A DNA stretch of 64,000 bases, from contig NZ_JACHMK010000001.1 in NCBI RefSeq assembly GCF_014208035.1, positions 1,860,001-1,924,000 of the forward strand. The letters are read 5' to 3'. The position numbers and the translations under genes are program-made. This DNA comes from Schaalia hyovaginalis (GTDB lineage Bacteria; Actinomycetota; Actinomycetes; Actinomycetales; Actinomycetaceae). Below, piece by piece: positions 23,025 through 33,115 of this stretch (the stretch's first letter is position 1; each line of letters opens with the position of its first letter). The notes under the pieces are model-generated. The model did no database searches. It saw nothing but the letters and a program-made list of their open reading frames with translations, and was not told the origin of the DNA.

Positions 23025-23053
23025 ATTCTCTCATTGAGCGGAAAACCTGTCAA
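23025..23053 (-). promoter_or_regulatory. Promoter of the exported-protein cassette
   Basis: Minus-strand TTGACA (23053-23048), 17 nt, GAGAAT (23030-23025), giving a ~40-nt leader to the ATG at 22978. A CRP-like TGAGA-N6-TCACA overlaps the -10 region. The 300 bp between here and the gatB terminator hold no gene. Confidence 0.55.
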
Positions 23054-23313
23054 TGGGTAAGCCGCTATACGAAGTGATACATGAACATGTGTCTAATGAC
23101 CTCTATCGAATCGTGCCTCGGCTGTTCATCCGAGCGGTCGGGCCAACGTCAACCCGGCTCGCAGGTCGAAGCAGCACTCGACTGAGTGGCGGGGGACGAG
23201 GAGACCTCCCCTCAGCGATTCCATCTTCAAGCCTGTCACGGCGGGTGTTCATCTGCGAACTCGCATTACATGATCCAGACGAAGGCGTCCGGACATCGCA
23301 TCAACCACGCCGC

Positions 23314-23341
23314 GGCCCCGTCGGCGAATGCCGACGGGGCC
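23314..23341 (-). terminator. Terminator of the gatCAB operon
   Basis: 12-bp perfect stem GGCCCCGTCGGC / GCCGACGGGGCC with a GAAT loop (plus strand), 18 nt after the gatB stop. Confidence 0.75.
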
Positions 23342-23359
23342 GACACGGCTCCTGAAAGC

Positions 23360-24856
23360 TCAGGCCTCGACCATCTCCATGATCAACTCACGCACGCGAG
23401 CGGCATCGGCCTGCCCGCGCGTCGCCTTCATCACAGCACCGACCAGGGCCCCGACCGCCTGGAGCTTGCCGCCCCGGATCTTCGCGACGATTCCGGCATT
23501 GCCCTCGATGGCCTCCTTGACGGCGGCGGTCAGCGCACCGTCGTCGGACACGACCTCGAGACCGCGGGCCTCGACGACCTGAGTCGGCGAGCCCTCGCCC
23601 TCGAGAACCCCTTCGAGCGCCTGACGCGCGAGCTTGTCGTTGATCCGGCCCGAATCGATGAGCGACTGGAGTTCGGCGATCTGCGCGGGCGTCACGGGCA
23701 TGTCCTCAAGGGACAGCTCGCGCTCCTTCGCACGGCGCGACAGCTCGCCCATCCACCACTTGCGCGCCGAATTCGGATCGGCGCCCGCGGCGACGGTCGC
23801 CTCGATGATCTCAAGCGCCCCGGCGTTGATGACGTCGCGCATCTCCATGTCCGCGAAGCCCCACTCCTGCCGGAGTCTGCGCCTCTTGGCGACCGGGAGC
23901 TCGGGCAGAGTCGCGCGCAGCTCCTCGACCCATTCGCGAGCCGGCGCGACCGGGACGAGATCGGGCTCGGGGAAGTAGCGGTAGTCCTCGGCATCGGACT
24001 TCTCGCGCCCCTGGGACGTGGAGCCGTCCTCTTCGTGGAAATGCCGCGTCTCCTGGACGACCTCGCCGCCCGAGGCCAGGATCGCGCCCTGCCGCTGCAT
24101 CTCGTAGCGCACGGCCGCCGCGATGCCGCGGAAGGAGTTGACGTTCTTAGTCTCCGTGCGCGTGCCGAGCGGCGCCTCGGGCGAGGGGCGAAGCGACACG
24201 TTGACGTCGGCGCGGACGTTGCCGCGCTCCATGCGGGCCTCGGAGACCCCAAGCGCCCGGAAGATGTCGCGCAGGGTCTGGACGTAGGCGGCCGCGACCT
24301 CCGGAGCGCGCTCCCCGGCGCCCGTGATGGGCCGGGTCACGATCTCGACGAGCGGCACGCCCGCGCGGTTGTAGTCCACGAGGGAGTGATCCGCGCCGTG
24401 AATGCGGCCGTCGGCGCCGCCCACGTGCGTGTTCTTCCCGGCGTCCTCCTCCATGTGCGCGCGCTCGATCTCGACGCGGAACAGGGTCCCGTCCTCGAGC
24501 TCGACATCGACGTAGCCGTTCGCCGCGATCGGCTCGTCGAACTGCGAGGTCTGGAAGGCCTTCGTCAGATCGGGGTAGAAGTAGTTCTTGCGCGCGAATC
24601 GGCAGTACTCGGCGATCTCGCAGTTGAGGGCGAGGCCGATCTTGATCGCGTACTCGACGGCCGTCCTGTTGACGACCGGGAGGCAGCCGGGCAGGCCGAG
24701 CGACACGGGCGTCACATAGGTGTTCGGATCGCCGCCGAAGGCGTTGGGAGCCGCGTCGAACATCTTCGTCTTCGTGCCGAGCTCGACGTGCACCTCGATA
24801 CCCAGAACCGGATCGAAAGCGGCTGCGACCTCGTCGTATGCCATGAGCTCAGTCAT
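23360..24856 (-). CDS. gatB: Asp/Glu-tRNA amidotransferase subunit B
   Basis: 498 residues, normal length. Subunit B of GatCAB binds and phosphorylates mischarged Glu-tRNA(Gln)/Asp-tRNA(Asn) before amide transfer. Family features: [16 protein letters not shown] near residue 18, [31 protein letters not shown] (with the preceding RK), YRYFPEPDL, and a C-terminal YqeY-like helical domain ending in VREL. Its ATG overlaps the gatA stop by 1 nt (TGATG). Last gene of the gatC-gatA-gatB operon. Confidence 0.97.
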   Translation of the reverse strand: MTELMAYDEVAAAFDPVLGIEVHVELGTKTKMFDAAPNAFGGDPNTYVTPVSLGLPGCLPVVNRTAVEYAIKIGLALNCEIAEYCRFARKNYFYPDLTKAFQTSQFDEPIAANGYVDVELEDGTLFRVEIERAHMEEDAGKNTHVGGADGRIHGADHSLVDYNRAGVPLVEIVTRPITGAGERAPEVAAAYVQTLRDIFRALGVSEARMERGNVRADVNVSLRPSPEAPLGTRTETKNVNSFRGIAAAVRYEMQRQGAILASGGEVVQETRHFHEEDGSTSQGREKSDAEDYRYFPEPDLVPVAPAREWVEELRATLPELPVAKRRRLRQEWGFADMEMRDVINAGALEIIEATVAAGADPNSARKWWMGELSRRAKERELSLEDMPVTPAQIAELQSLIDSGRINDKLARQALEGVLEGEGSPTQVVEARGLEVVSDDGALTAAVKEAIEGNAGIVAKIRGGKLQAVGALVGAVMKATRGQADAARVRELIMEMVEA

Positions 24857-26361
24857 CAGTTCCCCTCCCAGCTTCCGGCCGGGCAGGAGGCCGCGACCTC
24901 GTCGCTCAGGGCTTCGACGAGCCCGGCGACCTCGTACATGATCTGATCGCCGCGCGCCGGCGCGATGATCTGGAACCCGATCGGCAGGCCCTCGGAGCTC
25001 ACGGCGTTCGGAACGCTCATCGCCGGCACGCCCGCGAGATTCGCCGGGATCGTGGCGACGTCGTTGAGGTACATCGCCATCGGGTCGTCGATCTTGTCGC
25101 CGAATGCGAAGGCCGTGGTGGGCGCCGTCGGGGACACGAGGACGTCGACCTCGCCGAACACGCGATCGAAATCGCGCTGGATGAGGGTGCGGACCTTCTG
25201 CGCGCTGCCGTAATAGGCGTCGTAGTAGCCGGCCGACAGGACGTGCGTGCCGAGGATGATGCGGCGCTTCACCTCATCGCCGAATCCGGCCTCGCGGGTG
25301 GCGGCCATGACGGAGGCGGCGGTCACCGGGCCCTCGCTCGGCTCGACGCGGATGCCGTAGCGCATGCCGTCGAAGCGCGCGAGGTTCGAGGAGACCTCCG
25401 CCGGCATGATGAGGTAGTAGGCGGCGAGCGCGTAATCGAAGCTCGGGCAGGACACCTCAACGACCTCGGCGCCCGATTCGCGCAGGGCTTCGACGGTCGC
25501 GTTGAAGGCGGAGAGGACCTCGTCCTGATAGCCCTCGCCCGACAGCTCCTTGACGACGCCGATCTTCAGGCCCTCGATGCGCTTGGCGCCGACGGCGGCC
25601 TCCACCGCGCGCCGGAGTTCCGGGACCGGCTCATTGAGCGAGGTCGAGTCGAGGGGATCGTGTCCGGCGATGAGCTCGGTGAGCGCGGCGGCGTCGGCGA
25701 CCGTGCGCGTGACCGGGCCGATCTGGTCGAGGGAGGAGGCCATTGCGACGAGCCCGTAGCGCGACACCTGACCGTATGTCGGCTTCGCGCCGACGGTGCC
25801 CGTGACCGAACCGGGCTGGCGGATCGAGCCGCCCGTATCGGAGCCGAGGGCGAGCGGCACCATGTAGGCGGCGACCGCCGCCGCACTGCCTCCGCCGGAT
25901 CCGCCCGGGATCCTCGTCGTATCCCACGGGTTGAGGGTCGGGCCGTACGCGGAGTGCTCGGTCGAGGAGCCCATCGCGAACTCATCCATGTTCGTCTTGC
26001 CGACGATGGGAAGGCCCGCCTCCTGGATCTTCTTCACGACGGTCGCGTCGTAGGGCGGCAGCCAGCCCTCGAGGATCTTCGAGGCGCAAGTCGTCGGGAT
26101 CCCGCGGGTCACCATGTTGTCCTTGAGGGCGATCGGGACGCCGGCGAGCGGATGGAGATCCTCGCCCGCCGCGCGCTTGGCGTCGACCTCGGCCGCGGTG
26201 GCGAGCGCCCCCTCGCGATCGACGAACAGGAATGCGTTGAGCTTCGGGTTCAGGGCCTCGATCCGGTCGAGGCAGGCGGTCGTGAGCTCGACCGAGGTGA
26301 TCCGTCCGCCGGCGAGCAGCTCGGCGAGTTCGAGCGCCGATTTCTTCACGAGTGCGTTCAT
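24856..26361 (-). CDS. gatA: Asp/Glu-tRNA amidotransferase subunit A (amidase)
   Basis: 501 residues. Amidase-signature enzyme that releases ammonia from glutamine for GatB. The Ser-cisSer-Lys catalytic set is visible: Lys in VPIALKDNM, the glycine/serine loop [13 protein letters not shown], and [11 protein letters not shown] carrying the nucleophile. The second of two adjacent ATGs (26361) is preferred because GGAGG lies 4 nt upstream; it overlaps the gatC stop as TGATG. Translational coupling throughout the operon. Confidence 0.97.
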   Translation of the reverse strand: MNALVKKSALELAELLAGGRITSVELTTACLDRIEALNPKLNAFLFVDREGALATAAEVDAKRAAGEDLHPLAGVPIALKDNMVTRGIPTTCASKILEGWLPPYDATVVKKIQEAGLPIVGKTNMDEFAMGSSTEHSAYGPTLNPWDTTRIPGGSGGGSAAAVAAYMVPLALGSDTGGSIRQPGSVTGTVGAKPTYGQVSRYGLVAMASSLDQIGPVTRTVADAAALTELIAGHDPLDSTSLNEPVPELRRAVEAAVGAKRIEGLKIGVVKELSGEGYQDEVLSAFNATVEALRESGAEVVEVSCPSFDYALAAYYLIMPAEVSSNLARFDGMRYGIRVEPSEGPVTAASVMAATREAGFGDEVKRRIILGTHVLSAGYYDAYYGSAQKVRTLIQRDFDRVFGEVDVLVSPTAPTTAFAFGDKIDDPMAMYLNDVATIPANLAGVPAMSVPNAVSSEGLPIGFQIIAPARGDQIMYEVAGLVEALSDEVAASCPAGSWEGN

Positions 26362-26657
26362 CATTCCTCCCCGAGGATCTGCGGAACGAGGAACATGCCG
26401 TCCTCGGAGGCGGGCGCCGCAGCGAGGACCTCGTCGCGGTCCAGGGTGTCCGCGATCTCGTCCTCGCGCCACACGTTCGTGAGCGGGATCGGGTGCGACG
26501 TCGCGGGAACGTCCGGCGTGGCGACTTCGGACACCTTGGCGACCGAGTCGGCGATGACGTCGAGTTCACCGGCGAAGCGCTCGATCTCCTCGGGAGTCAA
26601 TGCGATATGGGCCAGGCCCGCAACGCGGGCGACCTCGTCAGTACTGATGCGTGACAT
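26361..26657 (-). CDS. gatC: Asp/Glu-tRNA amidotransferase subunit C
   Basis: 98 residues, the small belt subunit that stabilises GatA-GatB. It has the typical start [19 protein letters not shown], and the C-terminal half carries [23 protein letters not shown] at 26657 is 7 nt after a TAGGAT box, so the operon mRNA may be leaderless; an ATG 3 codons upstream is in frame but overlaps that box spacing. First gene of the operon and divergent from the PLD gene. Confidence 0.93.
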   Translation of the reverse strand: MSRISTDEVARVAGLAHIALTPEEIERFAGELDVIADSVAKVSEVATPDVPATSHPIPLTNVWREDEIADTLDRDEVLAAAPASEDGMFLVPQILGEE

Positions 26658-26742
26658 GTTCGCCATCCTACTCATTGGCGGCCGTTGACTGATTCCCGCC
26701 GCTCGCCAAACGGGCCGGACGAGTCCCTTTATCCTTGAGGCC

Positions 26743-28008
26743 ATGGATTGGAGCCGCAGACCCCGCCTCAGCGCCGACACCCTGAGCATCGTGAAGAAGG
26801 TCGGCCTCGGCATCATCGCGGCCCAGACGACCGCGCTCATCGCGGTCCACATGGTCGACCATATGCGCAAGCAGCGCGTTCCCGGCGGGCGGCACGGGTT
26901 CCCCGCCCTCGAGCCCGCCGATACGCAGGTCTCGTGCACGACCGTCCGGACCTACACCGAGGGGCGCTCCCTGTACGCGGACATGCTGGACGCGATCGGC
27001 CGGGCGAAGCACCACATCTACTTCGAGACCTTCATCTGGCGTTCGGACGAGTGGGGTCAGCGCTTCAAGGACGCGATCATCTCGGCCGCGAAGCGCGGCG
27101 TGCAGGTGTACTGCGTGTACGACGGTTTCGGCGTGCTCAATCAGGACCCGCGCTTCTTCATGTTCCCGAAGCTTCCGAACCTGTGGGTGAGGAAGTTCCC
27201 GGCGATCCGCTCGGGCCTGCTCACCTTGAATCTTCGGAACACGGGGCAGGACCATCGCAAGATCCTCGTGGTCGATTCGGAAGTCGGTTTCGTCGGCGGG
27301 TACAACATCGGCGATCCTTTCGCGAATGAATGGCGCGATACGCACGTCCGCGTGTCGGGCGCGGCGGTGTGGGAGCTGGAGAACGGCTTCGTCGACTTCT
27401 GGAATCACTTCAAGCCGAAGCGCGCCCCGAGGCTCCCCGACCAGGGGGCCCGGCGTTGGGAGGCGAAGACGACGGCGTCCTTCAACGCGCCGCACCGATT
27501 CCTCTATCCGATCCGCGGGATGTACATCGATGCGATGGAGAGGGCGACCGAGTCGATCACGATCACGACCGCCTATTTCATCCCCGACAAGGAGGTCCTT
27601 CAGGCGCTCATCGCGGCGGCCCGCCGGGGCGTGCGCGTGCGCGTCCTGATCCCCGAGTTCTCGAACCACATCCTCGCCGACTGGGTGGCCCGCCCCTACT
27701 ACGGGCAGCTCCTGCGCGAGGGCATTGAGATCTGGCTGTACCAGCATGCGATGGTCCACTCGAAGACGATGACGGTCGATTCGATGTGGTCGACGATCGG
27801 GACTGCGAACATCGACCGGCTGTCGATGCGCGGCAACCACGAGGTGAACATGCAGTTCTTCTCGAGCGAGTTGGCCGAGCGGATGGAGGAGATCTTCGCG
27901 AACGACCTGACCACCTCGCGTCGGCTCACGATCGAGGAATGGGAGGGGCGCACGGTGCTCACGAAGATCGCCGAGCGCCTCCTCCACCCCTTCAAGTTCG
28001 TCGTGTGA
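26743..28008 (+). CDS. Phospholipase D-superfamily protein, cardiolipin synthase-like
   Basis: 421 residues with one N-terminal hydrophobic segment (residues ~17-36). Two PLD catalytic HKD motifs are present: DHRKILVVDSEVGFVGGYN (~168) and VHSKTMTVDSMWSTIGTAN (~338). Cardiolipin synthases of this class join two phosphatidylglycerols. The protein is a little shorter than ClsA (one rather than two membrane segments), like ClsB/YwiE types. ATG at 26743 is 7 nt after TATCCT, a leaderless layout. Stand-alone gene divergent from gatC. Confidence 0.85.
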   Translation: MDWSRRPRLSADTLSIVKKVGLGIIAAQTTALIAVHMVDHMRKQRVPGGRHGFPALEPADTQVSCTTVRTYTEGRSLYADMLDAIGRAKHHIYFETFIWRSDEWGQRFKDAIISAAKRGVQVYCVYDGFGVLNQDPRFFMFPKLPNLWVRKFPAIRSGLLTLNLRNTGQDHRKILVVDSEVGFVGGYNIGDPFANEWRDTHVRVSGAAVWELENGFVDFWNHFKPKRAPRLPDQGARRWEAKTTASFNAPHRFLYPIRGMYIDAMERATESITITTAYFIPDKEVLQALIAAARRGVRVRVLIPEFSNHILADWVARPYYGQLLREGIEIWLYQHAMVHSKTMTVDSMWSTIGTANIDRLSMRGNHEVNMQFFSSELAERMEEIFANDLTTSRRLTIEEWEGRTVLTKIAERLLHPFKFVV

Positions 28009-28015
28009 GCCGTTG

Positions 28016-28035
28016 CCCCGCGTCCTTCGGCGGGG
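28016..28035. terminator. Weak hairpin between convergent genes
   Basis: CCCCGC / GCGGGG with an 8-base loop just after the PLD gene stop, opposite the end of the HxlR gene. Short stem. Confidence 0.35.
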
Positions 28036-28131
28036 ATCGGCGACGAGGGCGGCGCTCCTCGTGTCCGCCCGTGAGCGGGTGAAGGCGCTCCCCCTTCGGA
28101 CTGCGATGCTTGCTCCGAGCACCGGTCGGCC

Positions 28132-28467
28132 TCAGTTCGAGGTCGTGAGGGAGCGTTTGTAGCGGGTTCCCCACTGGTCCATGGCGGCGAGGACGGGTTC
28201 GAGGGTGCGACCGAGCTCGGTCAGGGAGTACTCGACGCGGGGCGGGACCTGTGCGAAGACCTCCCGGCGGACGATGCCCGTCCCCTCCATCTCGCGCAGG
28301 TTCGCGGTGAGGACCTTCTGGGAGACGCCCGTGACGGAGCGCTTGAGTTCGCTGAAGCGCTTCGTCCCGGTGAGGAGGTCGCGGACGATGAGGGTGCGCC
28401 AACGGTTCGAGATGAGGAGGAGCGTCGTTTCGACAGGGCAGGCCGGAAGCTTCTCGAGAGTCGTCAT
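28132..28467 (-). CDS. HxlR-family transcriptional regulator
   Basis: 111 residues, normal length. The winged helix is clear: LISNRWRTLIVRDLLTGTKR, FSELKRSVTGVSQKVLTANL, VPPRVEYSLTELGRTL. The conserved N-terminal Cys (CPVE, residue 10) is present; in YodB/HypR relatives this Cys senses electrophiles or oxidants. It is divergent from an NAD(P)-binding oxidoreductase-like gene, the usual HxlR target arrangement. Repeats at 28500-28526 may be its operator. Confidence 0.9.
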   Translation of the reverse strand: MTTLEKLPACPVETTLLLISNRWRTLIVRDLLTGTKRFSELKRSVTGVSQKVLTANLREMEGTGIVRREVFAQVPPRVEYSLTELGRTLEPVLAAMDQWGTRYKRSLTTSN

Positions 28468-28499
28468 GAATGCCTTCTGATCTGTTTAGTTTCCAAATG

Positions 28500-28526
28500 G
28501 TGCCTACAGCACAATAAAGTGCCTAC
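28500..28526. promoter_or_regulatory. Direct repeat in the HxlR divergent promoter region
   Basis: GTGCCTAC occurs at 28500-28507 and 28519-28526 (19-bp period, about two helical turns) in the AT-rich gap between the divergent genes. It is a candidate HxlR binding site by position only. Confidence 0.4.
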
Positions 28527-28593
28527 TTCCATTCCGATACCGGCAATCGTATCGTCATTCCGTCAGCGAATGAACGCCTGAAGGAGAAGCACC

Positions 28594-29220
28594 ATGAAGA
28601 TCGCCGTCGTCGCGGCCAACGGCAAGGCCGGCCGCCTCATCACCGACGAGCTCATCGCACGCGGACACGATGTCACCGCCGTCGTCCGAACGGAGAACCG
28701 CTCGAACGCCCCGCACGCGATCCTCCGCGACATCCTCGACATCACCGCCGAGGACCTCGCCGGCTTCGAAGCCGTCGTCGACGCCTTCGGCGCCTTCATC
28801 TCCGAGGCCCTCCACCTCCACTCCGCATCGGCCTCGCACCTCGCCGACCTCGTCGCGACGACCGGCGCCCGCCTCTGCATCGTCGGCGGCGCGGGCTCCC
28901 TGCTCGTCGACGAGGACGGCACGCGCCTCCTCGACACCCCGGGATTCCCGGAGGAGTTCCGTCCCCTCGCAAGCGCGCAGGCGGACGAGGTCGCCCTCCT
29001 CAAGACGCGCGAAGACGCCGCATGGACCTTCGTCTCGCCCGCCGCCGTCTTCCTCGCCGACGGCGAACGGCGCGGCTCCTACGTCCTGGGCGACAACCGC
29101 TTCACCGTCGGCGAGGACGGCACCTCCGCCCTCTCCTACGCCGACTACGCGATCGCGATCGCCGACCTCGTCGAGGACGGCGGGCATGTCCGCGAGCACC
29201 TCTCGGTCCGCTGGGCCTGA
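28594..29220 (+). CDS. NAD(P)-binding oxidoreductase-like protein (NmrA/SDR type)
   Basis: 208 residues with an N-terminal Rossmann motif of the atypical SDR kind (IAVVAANGKAGRLITDELIARG; first Gly replaced by Ala) and CIVGGAGSLLVDEDGTRL in the middle. The family is represented by YwnB and NmrA-like proteins. Substrate unknown. ATG at 28594 has GAAGGAGAAGCACC upstream. A terminator follows, so it is transcribed alone under the divergent HxlR regulator; a stress or quinone/aldehyde role is plausible. Confidence 0.85.
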   Translation: MKIAVVAANGKAGRLITDELIARGHDVTAVVRTENRSNAPHAILRDILDITAEDLAGFEAVVDAFGAFISEALHLHSASASHLADLVATTGARLCIVGGAGSLLVDEDGTRLLDTPGFPEEFRPLASAQADEVALLKTREDAAWTFVSPAAVFLADGERRGSYVLGDNRFTVGEDGTSALSYADYAIAIADLVEDGGHVREHLSVRWA

Positions 29221-29230
29221 ACGCCCTTCC

Positions 29231-29262
29231 CGGGGCGGCGGGGTCGCCTCCCCGCCGCCCCG
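29231..29262 (+). terminator. Terminator after the NAD(P)-binding gene
   Basis: 13-bp perfect stem CGGGGCGGCGGGG / CCCCGCCGCCCCG with a six-base loop, 10 nt after the stop. Confidence 0.75.
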
Positions 29263-29297
29263 ATCCGAAGAATGAGGAAGAAAGGAGCCGCCGAGCG

Positions 29298-30062
29298 ATG
29301 ACGAGCACCCTCACCGACCCGCGCGTCCGCCGACTCATCGAGGGACTCCTCGACGAGACCCCCGAAGCGCCCTGCGTCGAGGACTTCTGCGCGCGATTCG
29401 ATTCGTCGCGCCTCGCCTTGCGCGCCCTCATGAACATCCGCGCGCCCGGCCCGCTCCCCGTCGAATGGCTCGCACTCCAAGACGAACTCCTGCGCGAGGA
29501 GAACGCGGCGCGCGCCCTCGCCCCCGAGGATGACGGACGGCTGTCGGTCTGGCGCGGGGACATCACCCGCCTCGAAGTCGACGGGATCGTCAACGCCGCG
29601 AACTCCGCGATGCTCGGCTGCTTCGCGCCCCTCCACTTTTGCATCGACAACGCGATCCACTCCGCGGCGGGCCTCCAGCTGCGCAACGAATGCGACGCCC
29701 TCATGCGCGGCGGCGCACTCGCGACGGGCGATGCCCGGGTGACGAAGGCGTGGAACCTCCCGAGCCGCTTCGTCATCCACACCGTCGGACCGATCGTCCG
29801 CGGGGAGCTCACCGCCGGGCACGAGGCCCTCCTCGCCCGCGCTTACCGCTCCGTCCTGAACGCCGCAGCCGCCCACGGCATGCGCTCGCTCGCCCTGTGC
29901 TGCGTCTCCACCGGCGTCTTCGGCTTCCCCGCCGAGCGCGCCGCCCGGATCGCCGTCGACGAGACGAAGGCCTTCGCCGAATCCAACCCCCTGCCCGAGC
30001 GCATCGTCTTTAGCGTGTACCACGAGTCCGACGAGGCCCTCTACAAGGAGCTCCTCTCATGA
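29298..30062 (+). CDS. Zinc-type macrodomain protein (ADP-ribosyl-protein hydrolase)
   Basis: 254 residues. A helical N-terminal ~75 residues is followed by a macrodomain (from ~80): DITRLEVDGIVNAANSAMLG, CFAPLHFCIDNAIHSAAG, QLRNECDAL, GDARVTKAWNLP, FVIHTVGP and STGVFGFP. The CF-x2-LHFC-ID insertion with Cys/His residues is the signature of the zinc-dependent microbial class, which reverses SirTM-dependent ADP-ribosylation of lipoylated GcvH-L in streptococci and staphylococci. ATG at 29298 has AAAGGAG upstream. The stop overlaps the next start by ATGA. No GcvH-L or lipoate ligase gene is in the window. Confidence 0.9.
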   Translation: MTSTLTDPRVRRLIEGLLDETPEAPCVEDFCARFDSSRLALRALMNIRAPGPLPVEWLALQDELLREENAARALAPEDDGRLSVWRGDITRLEVDGIVNAANSAMLGCFAPLHFCIDNAIHSAAGLQLRNECDALMRGGALATGDARVTKAWNLPSRFVIHTVGPIVRGELTAGHEALLARAYRSVLNAAAAHGMRSLALCCVSTGVFGFPAERAARIAVDETKAFAESNPLPERIVFSVYHESDEALYKELLS

Positions 30063-30502
30063 CCGCGCCCGGCCTGTCCCGCACTGAGACATGGGACAAC
30101 GAAGCGGCCATCCGCTCAATGGCCGCCGACCAGTCCGGCCTCGCAGTCCCGACCTCGTCGATCCCGCGCTGCCCGTGGTGCGGGGCGGAGGCCATGATGC
30201 ACCTGCGCATCGACTCCCGTTTCGTCGAGGACGCCCAGTGGCACGAGGCCGCGGCCCGCTACCGGGACTTCACCGCCCGCCCCGGCCGCACCGTCTACCT
30301 CGAGCTCGGCGTCGGGATGAACACGCCGGGCATCATCAAGTACCCCTTCTGGCAGGCCGCCCGTGCCTCCCCGGACGCCGTCTTCGCGACCCTCGATTCG
30401 CACCCGCTCGTCCCGGCCGAGATCGCCGAGCGCTCGATCGCACTCCCCGGGGACATCGCGACCTCGATCCACGGGCTCACGAGGGCGAAGCAGAGCGCCT
30501 GA
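30059..30502 (+). CDS. C-terminal half of a SirTM-class sirtuin (truncated)
   Basis: 147 residues matching only the second half of class M sirtuins: TETWDNEAAIRSM, the zinc-type pair in IPRCPWCGAEAMM, LRIDSRFVEDAQWHEAAARY, and YLELGVGMNTPGIIKYPFW. SirTM proteins are about 290 residues. The missing half carries the NAD-binding GAG motif, the catalytic Asn and the catalytic His loop, so ADP-ribosyltransferase activity should be lost. The ATG overlaps the macrodomain stop (ATGA), and the frame is open with normal high-GC codon use. Either a decaying gene or a retained accessory fragment. No N-terminal half is found upstream in any frame. Confidence 0.75.
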   Translation: MTAPGLSRTETWDNEAAIRSMAADQSGLAVPTSSIPRCPWCGAEAMMHLRIDSRFVEDAQWHEAAARYRDFTARPGRTVYLELGVGMNTPGIIKYPFWQAARASPDAVFATLDSHPLVPAEIAERSIALPGDIATSIHGLTRAKQSA

Positions 30503-30537
30503 GGCGCAGCGGTGGGGCATCGGGGCTCTGCGCCTCA
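30500..30537. terminator. Hairpin at the macrodomain/sirtuin unit end
   Basis: 10-bp arms TGAGGCGCAG / CTGCGCCTCA around an 18-base loop, overlapping the stop of the sirtuin fragment. Confidence 0.5.
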
Positions 30538-30589
30538 CAACCCCGCCGGAGCGGGAGCGCCATCGGCGCGGGGAGGGGCGGGGGCTCCG

Positions 30590-33061
<2,472 letters not shown>

Positions 33062-33115
33062 TCACGCGCCGGCGCCACAGTACGGGCAGGAGGAAACGCG
33101 AGACGGGGATGCACG

